Below are positions 1 to 7,532 of a stretch of DNA of 64,000 nt, piece after piece (positions within the stretch are counted from its first letter, which is position 1; every line of letters begins with the position of its first letter). The stretch is from NCBI GenBank assembly GCA_900539695.1, contig UQDG01000011.1, forward strand, positions 1 through 64,000, written 5' to 3'. This DNA comes from an uncultured Oscillospiraceae bacterium. Lineage in GTDB: Bacteria > Bacillota > Clostridia > Oscillospirales > Ruminococcaceae. The position numbers and the translations under genes were made by a program. The notes under the pieces are model-generated. The model made no database searches, was not told where the DNA came from, and saw only the letters and a list, made by a program, of their open reading frames with translations.

Positions 1-43
1 GATAGTTGGCTGGAGACGGCCTGTGAAAATAGGTAGATGCCGA
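1..43 (+). rRNA. rrf: 5S ribosomal RNA, 3' end (partial)
   Basis: The first 43 bases resemble the 3' part of a Gram-positive 5S rRNA: a GGCTGGAGACGGCC helix-IV-like hairpin, then GGTAGATGCCGAC, which would close helix I with the missing 5' end. It is cut by the left edge. The following tRNA-Lys fits the end of an rRNA operon. The call rests on recall of the 5S consensus; the 5' partner strand is not in the window. Confidence 0.65.
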
Positions 44-57
44 CTTCTCTTTTAAAG

Positions 58-100
58 AACAAGCCTCCGGGCCGGGTTTTGGCCCAGCCTGGAGCTTGTT
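58..100 (+). terminator. Hairpin between 5S rRNA and tRNA-Lys
   Basis: AACAAGC at 58-64 pairs with GCTTGTT at 94-100, with an inner GGGCC/GGCCC stem. It may be an rRNA terminator or a processing hairpin between 5S and the tRNA. There is only a short T run after it. Confidence 0.5.
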
Positions 101-105
101 TATAT

Positions 106-181
106 GCACCATTAGCTCAGTTGGTAGAGCAACTGACTCTTAATCAGTGGGTCCTGGGTTCGAGTCCCCGATGGTGCACCA
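106..181 (+). tRNA. tRNA-Lys (anticodon CTT)
   Basis: A 76 nt tRNA. The acceptor stem GCACCAT (106-112) pairs with ATGGTGC (171-177), followed by discriminator A and an encoded CCA. The D arm has AGCTCAGTTGGTAGAGC, the anticodon stem ACTGA/TCAGT encloses CTCTTAA (anticodon CTT, reading AAG), and the T loop is GTTCGAGTC. It follows a 5S end and is the anchor of a direct repeat described separately. Confidence 0.97.
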
Positions 182-215
182 CAAAATACCTCGCACGAAG
201 CTGCGGGGTATTTTT
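171..215 (+). repeat. Left copy of 45 bp direct repeat (candidate attL)
   Basis: The last 11 bases of tRNA-Lys (acceptor stem strand, discriminator, CCA) plus the tRNA terminator form a 45 bp segment repeated without mismatch at 1647-1691. A repeat that starts inside a tRNA 3' end and recurs 1.5 kb away is the usual footprint of integrase-mediated insertion. No integrase gene remains between the copies. Confidence 0.8.
183..215 (+). terminator. Intrinsic terminator of tRNA-Lys
   Basis: AAAATACCTCGCA pairs with TGCGGGGTATTTT around a short loop and is followed by Ts. It ends the rRNA-tRNA transcript. Confidence 0.85.
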
Positions 216-406
216 ATTTTATGTTGATATACCGTTGAAAATAAACGAGCATAGCCTTTGAAACAAGATAAGCCTTGAAAAATAAGTCGAATCATAAGAC
301 TGGTTACGATAGGCTAAAAACTGCCGAAAATGGCTCTAATTGCCATGCGCGTAACAGTTTACCGATATACATTTTATTAGTCAGTATGCGGCGCATTAAG
401 AACAAC

Positions 407-577
407 ATGAACATTCGCATTTGTGGCCGCGCAGACACTACACTGTCTACCATCATCATCGGGGACGGACGCGCAGCTGAGCAGATTCCGCACGATGCAC
501 AGGGGCGCTTCATTATTGAAGACGGCACGGTGTTTCAGGCGTATTATTTTAGCGACGATACAATTTCAAAGTGGTAA
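407..577 (+). CDS. Small hypothetical protein (56 aa)
   Basis: I do not recognise a family. The frame stays open upstream to 275, but the ATG at 407 gives the more protein-like product (begins MNIRICGRADTTLSTII, ends FSDDTISKW). No strong ribosome binding site precedes it. A convincing terminator follows 5 bases after the stop, which supports real expression. The gene lies in the AT-richer insert between the two tRNA-Lys repeat copies, so it is likely foreign cargo. No signal peptide or membrane segment is visible. Confidence 0.4.
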   Translation: MNIRICGRADTTLSTIIIGDGRAAEQIPHDAQGRFIIEDGTVFQAYYFSDDTISKW

Positions 578-581
578 TATA

Positions 582-617
582 AAAGGCAGACGTTTTTAGC
601 GCCTGCCTTTTGTTTTT
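582..617. terminator. Shared terminator between convergent genes
   Basis: AAAGGCAG pairs with CTGCCTTT, followed by TGTTTTTT on the + strand. It can end the small gene on the left and, read on the minus strand, the two-gene unit on the right. Confidence 0.75.
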
Positions 618-626
618 TATCGGGTA

Positions 627-974
627 TTAGAGAAAACCTACACATATACCAACGGCAATAAGTAGTATGCCTAATAATCTGCCCACAAGTTTTGCTTTTT
701 GGTATCCTAAAAGTTCTGCTGTTTCAGGAGTAGTAAATGGAAGTAAGACAACATCAATACCCATTACTATAATTCCGATTCCGATTGCGGAAGCGCGATT
801 ACTTAGGGCGATGCCATAAAGTAGAATGAGAAAACCTAAAGCAATGCCCAAAATAAAATACTTGGTTTTACGGCTATCCTTTTCCAGCGCTTCTTTATAG
901 TTGCTTTCGCATTCATTGCAGCAAAATTCGGAAGTGCCATTTAGTTCATTCCCGCAGTATTTACATTTCTTCAT
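627..974 (-). CDS. Zinc-ribbon membrane protein, hypothetical
   Basis: 115 aa. The N-terminus carries two Cys pairs (CKYC at 4-7 and CCNEC at about 18-22) typical of a small zinc ribbon. A basic, charged stretch and two to three hydrophobic helices follow (about residues 38-57, 62-80 and 98-114). It probably sits in the cytoplasmic membrane with the zinc ribbon in the cytoplasm. No enzyme motif is seen. It lies 33 bases after the membrane-protein gene at 1008-1214, so the two look like one transcript. Base composition is lower in GC than the rest of the window, in keeping with acquired DNA. Confidence 0.8.
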   Translation of the reverse strand: MKKCKYCGNELNGTSEFCCNECESNYKEALEKDSRKTKYFILGIALGFLILLYGIALSNRASAIGIGIIVMGIDVVLLPFTTPETAELLGYQKAKLVGRLLGILLIAVGICVGFL

Positions 975-1007
975 ACGAATACCTATAATGGTTAAATAAA
1001 CTGGAAA

Positions 1008-1214
1008 TTACCATTTCCCTTTAGCAATTCGCCCGCCGACCAAGATGGCGGAAAAAATAGCAGCGAAAAATAAGAATGTAAGCCAAATTGGACTTAGTAC
1101 CCACAACCAAGACCATGAAATGAATCTTGCTGCTTTTAGTACAACAAAAATCAGCGTTAAAACAACAATGGGGTCATGTCTATGCCGTCCATACCGTTTA
1201 GATTCATTCTTCAT
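1008..1214 (-). CDS. Small membrane protein, Fragile-X-F-like phage type
   Basis: 68 aa. After a short basic N-terminus there are two hydrophobic helices with the pattern VFVVLK...SWSWLWVLSPIW, which I recall from the phage-associated 'transmembrane Fragile-X-F protein' family; this is recall, not a search result. An upstream GTG at 1226 is in frame, but it overlaps the GAGGTG ribosome binding site, so the ATG at 1214 is the better start. A good promoter lies about 30 bases upstream. A phage-type protein inside the tRNA-Lys footprint supports a mobile origin. Confidence 0.75.
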   Translation of the reverse strand: MKNESKRYGRHRHDPIVVLTLIFVVLKAARFISWSWLWVLSPIWLTFLFFAAIFSAILVGGRIAKGKW

Positions 1215-1247
1215 GCGTATAATCACCTCACGGTTTCAGTTTAGCTA

Positions 1248-1276
1248 ATTGTATCATATACCGTGTTGCTTTACAA
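1248..1276 (-). promoter_or_regulatory. Promoter for the two small membrane-protein genes
   Basis: On the minus strand, TTGTAA (1271-1276) and TACAAT (1248-1253) are separated by 17 bases and lie 34 bases upstream of the ATG at 1214. Confidence 0.65.
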
Positions 1277-1289
1277 GCAACTTGCCATT

Positions 1290-1646
1290 TTAATCTATAT
1301 CAAGTAGTCAGACCGCTGCTGATGTCTTTGGGTGGCGGTATATTCTGGAAATGCCCATATCTCAACACTTACGCTTTCCTCAATCTCAACTCACGTTATC
1401 CAATCGGGATAAGGAGATGTGGGTTGTTCCGCGATTAACCAGAAAAAGAGGAATGGGGAAATGTCAAGGGGACTGTGGAATACCGCAGCCCAGTTTGTAG
1501 AGCGAGGATATGCCGCAAAAGCCCCTTGATATTTCAACACCCCTCTTTTATCCTCGCGCGGAGGAACAACAGCATCACTTCCGGGTGAGCAGTCGTGTGA
1601 TGCCGATGCCGCCCGGACAAACAAAAGTGTTCGGGTTTGCTCCCAC
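1290..1646. other. Gene-free right part of the tRNA-Lys insert
   Basis: No convincing coding frame. There are several small inverted repeats: CAAGGGG near 1468 with CCCCTTG near 1523, GCATCAC near 1572 with GTGATGC near 1598, and CAAAC/GTTTG just before the right repeat. Clustered short inverted repeats beside an att-like core could be remnants of integrase arm sites, but this is inference. Confidence 0.4.
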
Positions 1647-1691
1647 ATGGTGCACCACAAAATACCTCGCACGAAGCTGCGGGGTATTTTT
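1647..1691 (+). repeat. Right copy of 45 bp direct repeat (candidate attR)
   Basis: Identical to 171-215: the tRNA-Lys 3' end with CCA, then the terminator stem and T run. Upstream bases do not restore a tRNA, so this is a bare duplicated end rather than a second gene. Confidence 0.8.
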
Positions 1692-1888
1692 TTATTGCTT
1701 GTTTTTGAGGGAACTGCCGTTTGTGCACCATTGGGGACGAGAATGGCTTGCTGTGGAGGTGACCGCCGCCTGCGGCGGAGACAGAGATCCAGAGCAGGCG
1801 CAGCGGTCGCAGAGGACAAGCCCCGCCCAAGGGGCGCAGGCCGATGCGGTAACCGCAAGTCGTAGGCCGGCGGTACGTCCCGCCGGAC
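1692..1888. other. GC-rich intergenic stretch with several hairpins
   Basis: No gene seen. It holds strong short palindromes: CCGCCGCCTGCGGCGG near 1760, GCCCCGCCCAAGGGGC near 1822 and CCGGCGGTACGTCCCGCCGG near 1867. Composition returns to the high GC of the host here, so the insert seems to end at the right repeat. Confidence 0.5.
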
Positions 1889-1912
1889 AAAAACAGTCCA
1901 GTGGACGGTTTT
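1889..1912 (-). terminator. Terminator of the LOG-family gene
   Basis: AAAAAC-GTCC pairs with GGAC-GTTTTT. Read on the minus strand it lies 16 bases after the stop at 1929 and ends in Ts. Confidence 0.65.
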
Positions 1913-1928
1913 TAGAGCGCGGGGGATT

Positions 1929-2465
1929 TTATGCCTCGCCTAGAATCTGCTTGATCTCTGCCAAATCAGCGGCAAAGTAGATGCCCTCCTGGCGGGCGGG
2001 GGTGGAGAGGCCGGTTTCGATCATGTGGTCCAACAGGGCTTTTAGGCTGTCGTAATAGTTGTTGAGGTTGTAAAGGATGCAGGGGGCATCCAGGTGCTTG
2101 AGGGACACTTTCGACATGACCTCAGTGATCTCCTCCAGCGTGCCGGTGCCGCCTGGGAACGCGATAAAAGCATCGCCCAGCTCGATCATTTTGGCTTTGC
2201 GCTCGGTCATGTCCTGTGTGACGATCAACTGCGTCAGACCGTCCAGCTCGTAGCCTTCATCAATGAAAAACTGCGGTTCTACGCCGATCACGGGACCGCC
2301 GGCGGCCATTACGCTGCGGGCCAGCACACCCATCAAGCCGCTGGCAGAGCCGCCGTAGACCAGCGTGTGGCCGCTTTTGCCGATCCATTGCCCCAGCTCG
2401 GCCACGGTAGTTTGCAGGGCGGGGTCTGTGCCATAATTGGCGCCTAAATATACAGTAACATTCAT
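1929..2465 (-). CDS. LOG family protein (nucleoside-monophosphate phosphoribohydrolase)
   Basis: 178 aa, the normal length for the TIGR00730 / LOG family. These cytoplasmic Rossmann-like enzymes split the N-glycosidic bond of nucleoside 5'-monophosphates (cytokinin ribotides in the best studied members). The hallmark PGGTGTLEE is at residues 104-112, and the conserved TERK-type segment is at about 87-90. The ATG at 2465 has GGGAG at a good distance, and a promoter lies just upstream. The neighbours do not reveal the bacterial substrate. Family assignment is firm; physiological role is open. Confidence 0.93.
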   Translation of the reverse strand: MNVTVYLGANYGTDPALQTTVAELGQWIGKSGHTLVYGGSASGLMGVLARSVMAAGGPVIGVEPQFFIDEGYELDGLTQLIVTQDMTERKAKMIELGDAFIAFPGGTGTLEEITEVMSKVSLKHLDAPCILYNLNNYYDSLKALLDHMIETGLSTPARQEGIYFAADLAEIKQILGEA

Positions 2466-2498
2466 GGCAGGTGCTCCCTTTTACTTTGTTATACAGCC

Positions 2499-2527
2499 AG
2501 CATAACGCGAACCACGCCATTTTGCAA
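2499..2527 (-). promoter_or_regulatory. Promoter of the LOG-family gene
   Basis: Minus strand TTGCAA (2522-2527), 17 bases, TATGCT (2499-2504). Confidence 0.55.
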
Positions 2528-2593
2528 GAGCGAATCGTCCAAAGCGGGGCGGCAGCAGCCGTAAAACACTGCGCAATCATGTCGATAATTGTC

Positions 2594-2622
2594 TTGCAAT
2601 CTAACAATAAACTTTCTATAAT
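2594..2622 (+). promoter_or_regulatory. Promoter of the diguanylate cyclase gene
   Basis: TTGCAA (2594-2599), 17 bases, TATAAT (2617-2622). The start codon is about 70 bases downstream. Confidence 0.75.
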
Positions 2623-2692
2623 AAAAATATCGAAAATTTTAACAAAATGCTGCGGTATGACGATGAGCATTTTGTGCGGGAGTTGAGCGCGT

Positions 2693-4087
2693 GTGAAGAA
2701 AATACGGATCGAACGGGTCAGCATTGGGAGCATTGCGGTGACCATTCTGCTGGGCATCCTGCTTGTGTTTGTTTCGTCCGAGTGCACGCAGCAGTTTGCG
2801 GCGTTGCAGACCGCCACGGATGAATATATTGAGTGCGAAAACCAGGCAAGTGAGCTGCAGGCGGCATCGGATTATCTGGCCGAGCAGGTGCGGCTGTTTG
2901 TGGTGACCGGGCAGCGAGAGTACATGGACCTTTACTTTGAGGAAAAGGACGTGACCCGGCGCCAGGAGAAGGCGTTCGCCTATTTGGAACAGGAATTTGA
3001 CGGAACAACGTCGTTGGAATCACTGAAAACTGCGCTGAACAGCACCAAAAATCTGAGCTATGCCGACCGTTATGCCATGCGGCTGGCGGCCGAGGCCTAC
3101 ATTGCGGGCGGGGAAAGCTGGCCGGAGGCCATCCGGGCGGTGACGCTGCACGAGAGCGACCAGCGGATGACCGACAGCGAGAAGATCCGCAAGGCACAGC
3201 AGCTGGTTTGCAACAACCAGTACCAGACGCTGAGGGAGAACATCAACGACAATGTTGCGGCCTGCACCCAAAGCCTGATCGAACAGACGAAGAACCGCCA
3301 AAACAACGCAGCAACGGTGTTCAGTGACATTTATTTTAGGTTTGAGATCAGCGTAGTGGCGTTGATTTTGATGGTGCTGATGATGTGCGCCATCGTGCAG
3401 CATTTAATCGTAAAGCCGCTGCTGCTGTACGGAAAAAGCATCCAGAACGGGGAGATCTTTCCGTTGGTGGGCGCGGCGGAGCTGCAAAACATGGCCATGA
3501 CCTACAACAAAGTCTACCTGGAAAACCAGGAGACGCAGAAGCTCATCCGTCATGAGGCCGAGCATGACGCACTGACCGATGTGCTGAATCGAGGGTCGTT
3601 TGAGAAGATTTTGTCCATTTACGAGAAGGGGCAGTCAGACTTTGCCATGATCATCTGCGATGTGGACAGCTTCAAGACCGTTAACGACACCTACGGCCAT
3701 GCGGTAGGCGATGAAATTTTGAAAAAGGTGGCATCCCTGCTGCAGAAAGCGTTCCGCAGCATCGACTATGTCTGCCGCATCGGCGGCGACGAGTTCGCGG
3801 TCATTATGGTGGATATGACCACCGACCTGACCCACAATATTAAAGAAAAAATCGATATGGTCAACTATCTACTGAGCAACCCGGCCGACGGGTTGCCGCC
3901 TGTCTCGCTGAGCGTTGGCGTGGCGTTTTCTGACCGGCAGGACCCGGGGGAGAGCATCTTTAAGGATGCCGACCACGTGCTGTACCATGTAAAGCAGCAC
4001 GGCAAGCATGGCTGCGGCTTTTATGGCGCAGAGCAGGAGCCTTGCGCGGAGCCGGATGCCGCAGTACCCATGAGCGAAACCGAATAG
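2693..4087 (+). CDS. Membrane-anchored diguanylate cyclase (GGDEF)
   Basis: 464 aa from a GTG start preceded by GGGAG. The layout is a transmembrane helix at about 11-28, an extracytoplasmic sensor region to about 215, a second helix at about 217-238, then a GGDEF domain. The active site is intact (GGDEF at 364-368), and the RxxD inhibitory site RSID lies at 355-358, so feedback inhibition by c-di-GMP is expected. The metal-binding DVDSFKTVND segment is present. No EAL or HD-GYP partner lies nearby. The gene stands alone between its own promoter and terminator. The sensed signal is unknown. Confidence 0.95.
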   Translation: MKKIRIERVSIGSIAVTILLGILLVFVSSECTQQFAALQTATDEYIECENQASELQAASDYLAEQVRLFVVTGQREYMDLYFEEKDVTRRQEKAFAYLEQEFDGTTSLESLKTALNSTKNLSYADRYAMRLAAEAYIAGGESWPEAIRAVTLHESDQRMTDSEKIRKAQQLVCNNQYQTLRENINDNVAACTQSLIEQTKNRQNNAATVFSDIYFRFEISVVALILMVLMMCAIVQHLIVKPLLLYGKSIQNGEIFPLVGAAELQNMAMTYNKVYLENQETQKLIRHEAEHDALTDVLNRGSFEKILSIYEKGQSDFAMIICDVDSFKTVNDTYGHAVGDEILKKVASLLQKAFRSIDYVCRIGGDEFAVIMVDMTTDLTHNIKEKIDMVNYLLSNPADGLPPVSLSVGVAFSDRQDPGESIFKDADHVLYHVKQHGKHGCGFYGAEQEPCAEPDAAVPMSETE

Positions 4088-4092
4088 CGTTA

Positions 4093-4123
4093 AAGGGAAG
4101 GACTGAGGCCTTTCCCTTTTTTG
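4093..4123 (+). terminator. Terminator of the GGDEF gene
   Basis: AAAGGGAAGG...CCTTTCCCTTTTTT hairpin starting 5 bases after the stop codon. Confidence 0.85.
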
Positions 4124-4129
4124 TGGTGC

Positions 4130-4158
4130 TTGCGCGGTGCGGCAAATTGTGGTAGTAT
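4130..4158 (+). promoter_or_regulatory. Promoter of the AEC transporter gene
   Basis: TTGCGC (4130-4135), 17 bases, TAGTAT (4153-4158). Confidence 0.5.
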
Positions 4159-4185
4159 GGCAGGAGAAATGAGGGGGATGAAAGT

Positions 4186-5118
4186 ATGTCGATCAGTATC
4201 CTGCTGGCGGAAAAAATCGCGCAGCTGTTTCTGATTTTGCTGATGGGGTATCTGGTGGTCCGGGTCGGGCTGTTGAAGCCTGAGGACAGCCGGGTGCTGT
4301 CGGTCATCATGGTGTATCTGGTCATGCCGTGCATGATCCTGAACGCGTTCCAGATCGACAACACGCCGGAGGTGCGCACCGGCATTGCGTATTCGTTTGT
4401 GGTGGCAGGCATCATGCACCTGCTGTTTTTGGCGCTGACGGCGCTGCTGAAAAAGCCGCTGAAACTGGATGTGATTGAGCGGTGTGCTGTGATTTATTCC
4501 AACGCGTCGGCGTTGGTCATCCCGCTGCTGGAGGCTACGCTGGGCAGTGAGTATGTGGTGTATTCCTGCGGGTTCATCATTGTGCAGCTGGTGCTGCTGT
4601 GGACCCATTGCTGCACGGTGCTGCGGGGCGACAAGGGCATTGACCTGAAAAAAATCATGACGAACCTGAACCTGATCGCCATTGTGGCGGCGGCGCTGCT
4701 GTTTGCGCTGCACATCCCGCTGCCGGCGGGGCTGGTGACGACCATCTCCAGCGTGGGCAATATGATCGGCCCGCTGGGCATGCTGCTGGCGGGTATGGCA
4801 ATCGCGTCCAGCCCGCTGAAAAAGCTGGTGCTTACGCCGCGGTATTATTTGACCGTGTTTTTGCGTTTGATTTTGTACCCGATGGTGACGCTGGGGTTGT
4901 TATGGCTGCTGAAAGCGCAGACCTGGATCCCAGACGGCAAGGCGATTTTGATGACAGTGTTTTTGTCCGGCATTACGCCGGTGTGTTCGGCGCTGAACTC
5001 GATGGTGCAGTTGTATGACCGCGATATGGAGGAATCAGGGGCGTTGTATGTGTTGACAACGTTGTTGTCGATTGTAACGATGCCGATGGTGATTGCGGTG
5101 TTTGAACGAGTTATGTGA
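4186..5118 (+). CDS. AEC (auxin efflux carrier) family transporter
   Basis: 310 aa with about ten hydrophobic helices and the two-half arrangement of bacterial AEC permeases, which export or exchange small organic acids or related metabolites across the cytoplasmic membrane. The early segment LLMGYLVVRVGLLKPEDSRVLS and the central segment with GMLLAGMAIA are typical of the family. The ATG at 4186 follows GAGGGGG. It has its own promoter and terminator, so it appears monocistronic. The substrate cannot be told from sequence; malate is known for some relatives. Confidence 0.88.
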   Translation: MSISILLAEKIAQLFLILLMGYLVVRVGLLKPEDSRVLSVIMVYLVMPCMILNAFQIDNTPEVRTGIAYSFVVAGIMHLLFLALTALLKKPLKLDVIERCAVIYSNASALVIPLLEATLGSEYVVYSCGFIIVQLVLLWTHCCTVLRGDKGIDLKKIMTNLNLIAIVAAALLFALHIPLPAGLVTTISSVGNMIGPLGMLLAGMAIASSPLKKLVLTPRYYLTVFLRLILYPMVTLGLLWLLKAQTWIPDGKAILMTVFLSGITPVCSALNSMVQLYDRDMEESGALYVLTTLLSIVTMPMVIAVFERVM

Positions 5119-5136
5119 TTATATTTGTGCGGTTAT

Positions 5137-5170
5137 CCGGCCCTGCCTACCTTGCGGCAGGGCCTTTTTT
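5137..5170 (+). terminator. Terminator of the AEC gene
   Basis: GGCCCTGCC...GGCAGGGCC followed by TTTTTT. Confidence 0.85.
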
Positions 5171-5196
5171 AGTGGGGGGCACCTCTTAGGAACAAA

Positions 5197-5832
5197 TCAA
5201 GAAGTTTCCACAGGTTTATATTGCAAAACCTTCTCAGAGAACGCGCCATTGAAGAATTGGATGAAAGGTCCAAGGCCGAAGGCGCAGACCAGGGTGCCGA
5301 TGCCGACCAGGCCGCCCAGCAGGAAGGTGATGGCCGCACAGAGTGCATCGGTAAAGACGCGGCAGCCGAAGTAAGGCTTGTGCAGGTGGTCCTGCAGGGC
5401 CAGAGCCAGCGAATCGTAAGGTGCAACGCCCAGGTCGGCCGTCTGGTACAGCGAGCAGCCAAACGCTGTGACAGGCACGGCGATCACGACCCACAGCAGC
5501 TGGATGGGCAGCTGCTCGGCCGGGCCGAACCAGCCCGCAATGATGTCGTAGAAAAAAGTGATGATGAACCCACAGCCCAGGCCGTTGACCAGGGTGCCCA
5601 GGCCAATGTACTTGCGGCCCCAGATGAATTCCACCACCAAGAACAACAGATTGGTGCAGATGTTCTGCACGCCCAGCGAGATGCCCAGCAGCTCGGACAG
5701 GCGGATGTTCAGGGCCGTGATGGAATCATTGCCCAGGTGGGATTGCTTGAAGATGGCAATGCCCAGCGAGATGATGACGATGCCAATCACCATACCCAGG
5801 ACACGGCGCACAGTAGGACGTTCCGTTTTCAT
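5197..5832 (-). CDS. YczE/YyaS/YitT family membrane protein
   Basis: 211 aa. Five to six hydrophobic helices with the repeated pattern of this family (IFKQSHLGNDSITALNIRLSE and LYQTADLGVAPYDSLALAL, one in each half). A TTG four codons upstream is in frame, but it overlaps the GGAG of the ribosome binding site, so the ATG at 5832 is preferred. Function of the family is not established. A second family member lies at 7533-8189 on the other side of the TetR-BrkB pair, which suggests the locus may share a regulator. Confidence 0.85.
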   Translation of the reverse strand: MKTERPTVRRVLGMVIGIVIISLGIAIFKQSHLGNDSITALNIRLSELLGISLGVQNICTNLLFLVVEFIWGRKYIGLGTLVNGLGCGFIITFFYDIIAGWFGPAEQLPIQLLWVVIAVPVTAFGCSLYQTADLGVAPYDSLALALQDHLHKPYFGCRVFTDALCAAITFLLGGLVGIGTLVCAFGLGPFIQFFNGAFSEKVLQYKPVETS

Positions 5833-5907
5833 GGTTTTCTCCAACTTTCCTTATTAGACTATAAATGCAGAGGGTTGTATCCAGTGTAACACGTCGTGCA
5901 GCGCGGG

Positions 5908-6744
5908 TCAACCGTTGCGGCGGCTGCAGGCGCGCATGCCATTGACGCCCGCGCCCAGGAACATCACGTTGATGCTGACATTCAGCCACAGGATGACCAG
6001 GATGATCGAGGTCAGGGAGCCGTAAATATAGGACAGCTTCCAGGACGTGCGAATATAATAGGTGAAGATCGAGGAGAAAACGAACCAGACAACAGCCGTA
6101 AACAGCGCCCCGGGCAGCTGGTCCCGCATACGGCGGCGGCCGCCCGGCACGAAGGTGTAGATGAGCACAAAAGTCAGGATGGACAGCCCGAAGGCCGCCA
6201 GCGCACTGAAGCTGACCAAACTGTGCAGCCTGAGAAACAGATGGCTCTGGGACAGCCAGGGCAGCAGGCTCAACGCCCAATGCAGCAGGGGGCTGAGGTT
6301 CTGGCAGAACAGCACGATCAGCAGCAGCCACAAAAACGCGAAGGTGTACACCACCGCCCACAGCCGGTCAAGCATCGTGCGGCGGGAGCCGGGGGTCAAC
6401 TTTTGCAGGCCCTTCTGGATGGCTGCCATGCCGCTGGACGCCGACACCAGTGTGGTAATAACGGCTAGCGATGCCACAAAGGTGTTGGAGTTCTCGTTCA
6501 TGCTGGTGATAAGGCTGGCGATGGTATCACGAATGACCGGAATATCCGGCAGAAAACGGAAAAACAGCTCGACTACGCTGTCCACCGTAAAGCCCGGCAG
6601 GGTGTTGACCACCACCAGCAGCCACATCAGCAGCGGAAAAAACGCCGTGAGCAGGAAAAGCGTGGCGTGCCCGGCGTAGACCGTCATGTCCTGGGCCATG
6701 TACTGCTGCAGCAGGGTGATGGCGGGCTGCAGTTTTTTCTTCAT
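5908..6744 (-). CDS. YihY/BrkB family inner-membrane protein
   Basis: 278 aa with about six membrane helices. Typical segments are VYAGHATLFLLTAFFPLLMWLL near the start, a PGGRRRMRDQLPGALFTAVVWF stretch and YGSLTSIILVILWLN near the end. The family was first described as a serum-resistance factor (BrkB), then found in most bacteria as an uncharacterised, possibly transport-related, membrane protein. Its start ATG overlaps the stop of the TetR gene (ATGA), so the two are co-transcribed and probably coupled in translation. It ends with an RRNG tail and no clear terminator. Confidence 0.9.
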   Translation of the reverse strand: MKKKLQPAITLLQQYMAQDMTVYAGHATLFLLTAFFPLLMWLLVVVNTLPGFTVDSVVELFFRFLPDIPVIRDTIASLITSMNENSNTFVASLAVITTLVSASSGMAAIQKGLQKLTPGSRRTMLDRLWAVVYTFAFLWLLLIVLFCQNLSPLLHWALSLLPWLSQSHLFLRLHSLVSFSALAAFGLSILTFVLIYTFVPGGRRRMRDQLPGALFTAVVWFVFSSIFTYYIRTSWKLSYIYGSLTSIILVILWLNVSINVMFLGAGVNGMRACSRRNG

Positions 6745-7328
6745 GCTTCCACCCCCGGGCACAGGCCGCGCATGGCGTTGTGGATCAGCCGATAGGTGCG
6801 CTGGGCCATCACCTCGGGCGGGGCGGGTTCCTCGGCTTGGAGCCAGTTTTTGATAAGCCCCACGCAGCCAGACAGGCAAAAGGAATACCCGCTGTCCAGA
6901 TCGGCCCGGCGATCCGGGTAGGCATCGGCCAGCACCTGCAGGCTGTAGCGGGAGAGGATGGCTTCGATCTGCAGCAAAAACGCCATGTCGCCGTGGGGAC
7001 CCAGCAGCGCGGCGCAGATCTCGCGGTTTTCGGCCATCAGGGCAAACAGATCCCCCACCAGTGGGAAGATCTGTGCCTGGTGCGGGTCGATGGGGTGTGC
7101 CTGCACGGACGCCTCAATGCGTTCCAGCAGTTCTGCCTCAACGGAAGCCAGCATCTGGTCAATGTCGGTGTAGTGCAGGTAAAAGGTGGAACGGTTCACG
7201 TTGGCGTGGGTGACCAGCTCTTTTACGGTGATGTCGCCTGCGTTTTTCTCCTGCATCAGCTCGGCCAGGCCCTGGCGCAGCAGGGCACGGGTACGCAGGA
7301 TGCGGCGGTCGGTTTTGGGTGCCGTCAT
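6741..7328 (-). CDS. TetR/AcrR family transcriptional regulator
   Basis: 195 aa. The helix-turn-helix is at about residues 34-56 (ITVKELVTHANVNRSTFYLHY), and the rest is an all-helical ligand domain of the type common in clostridial TetR proteins. It is the first gene of a unit with the BrkB-type gene. A perfect 7-1-7 palindrome (7398-7412) covers its own -35 box, and a second inverted repeat spans the -10, which predicts autoregulation. The effector is unknown. Confidence 0.93.
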   Translation of the reverse strand: MTAPKTDRRILRTRALLRQGLAELMQEKNAGDITVKELVTHANVNRSTFYLHYTDIDQMLASVEAELLERIEASVQAHPIDPHQAQIFPLVGDLFALMAENREICAALLGPHGDMAFLLQIEAILSRYSLQVLADAYPDRRADLDSGYSFCLSGCVGLIKNWLQAEEPAPPEVMAQRTYRLIHNAMRGLCPGVEA

Positions 7329-7362
7329 AAGCGGAAAATCCTTTCCGGTGCGTTACAATTTC

Positions 7363-7378
7363 TATAATAGACATTATA
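7363..7378. promoter_or_regulatory. Inverted repeat over the tetR -10 box
   Basis: TATAAT AGAC ATTATA: perfect 6 bp arms with a 4 bp centre. One arm is the -10 of the TetR promoter. It could be an operator half-site pair or a simple by-product of the -10 sequence. Confidence 0.4.
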
Positions 7379-7401
7379 CGCCGAACTGGGGAGAAAAGCA
7401 A
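7373..7401 (-). promoter_or_regulatory. Promoter of tetR-brkB
   Basis: Minus strand TTGCTT (7396-7401), 17 bases, TATAAT (7373-7378). The -35 overlaps the 15 bp palindrome. Confidence 0.75.
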
Positions 7402-7412
7402 CACGGTGTTGC
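7398..7412. promoter_or_regulatory. Candidate TetR operator palindrome
   Basis: GCAACAC-G-GTGTTGC is a perfect 15 bp palindrome overlapping the -35 of the TetR gene. Position and symmetry fit autoregulation by a TetR dimer. The divergent gene at 7533 has its own promoter 60 bases away, so it may or may not be controlled from here. Confidence 0.55.
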
Positions 7413-7468
7413 ATATCGGAAGCTTTTTGCCGAAAATGCAGGGCAGCGGCCCGTCAACCAGACAACGC

Positions 7469-7497
7469 TTGCCATGCCGCAGAAATTGGCGTATATT
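7469..7497 (+). promoter_or_regulatory. Promoter of the YczE-like gene at 7533
   Basis: TTGCCA (7469-7474), 17 bases, TATATT (7492-7497), 35 bases before the ATG. Confidence 0.6.
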
Positions 7498-7532
7498 GAT
7501 GGTATAGACGTATCCGGGGAGGAAACAGGACG

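Noticed and set aside
1647-1691. A second tRNA-Lys gene
   Set aside because: Only the last part of the acceptor stem, CCA and terminator are present; no anticodon or D arm can be drawn upstream.
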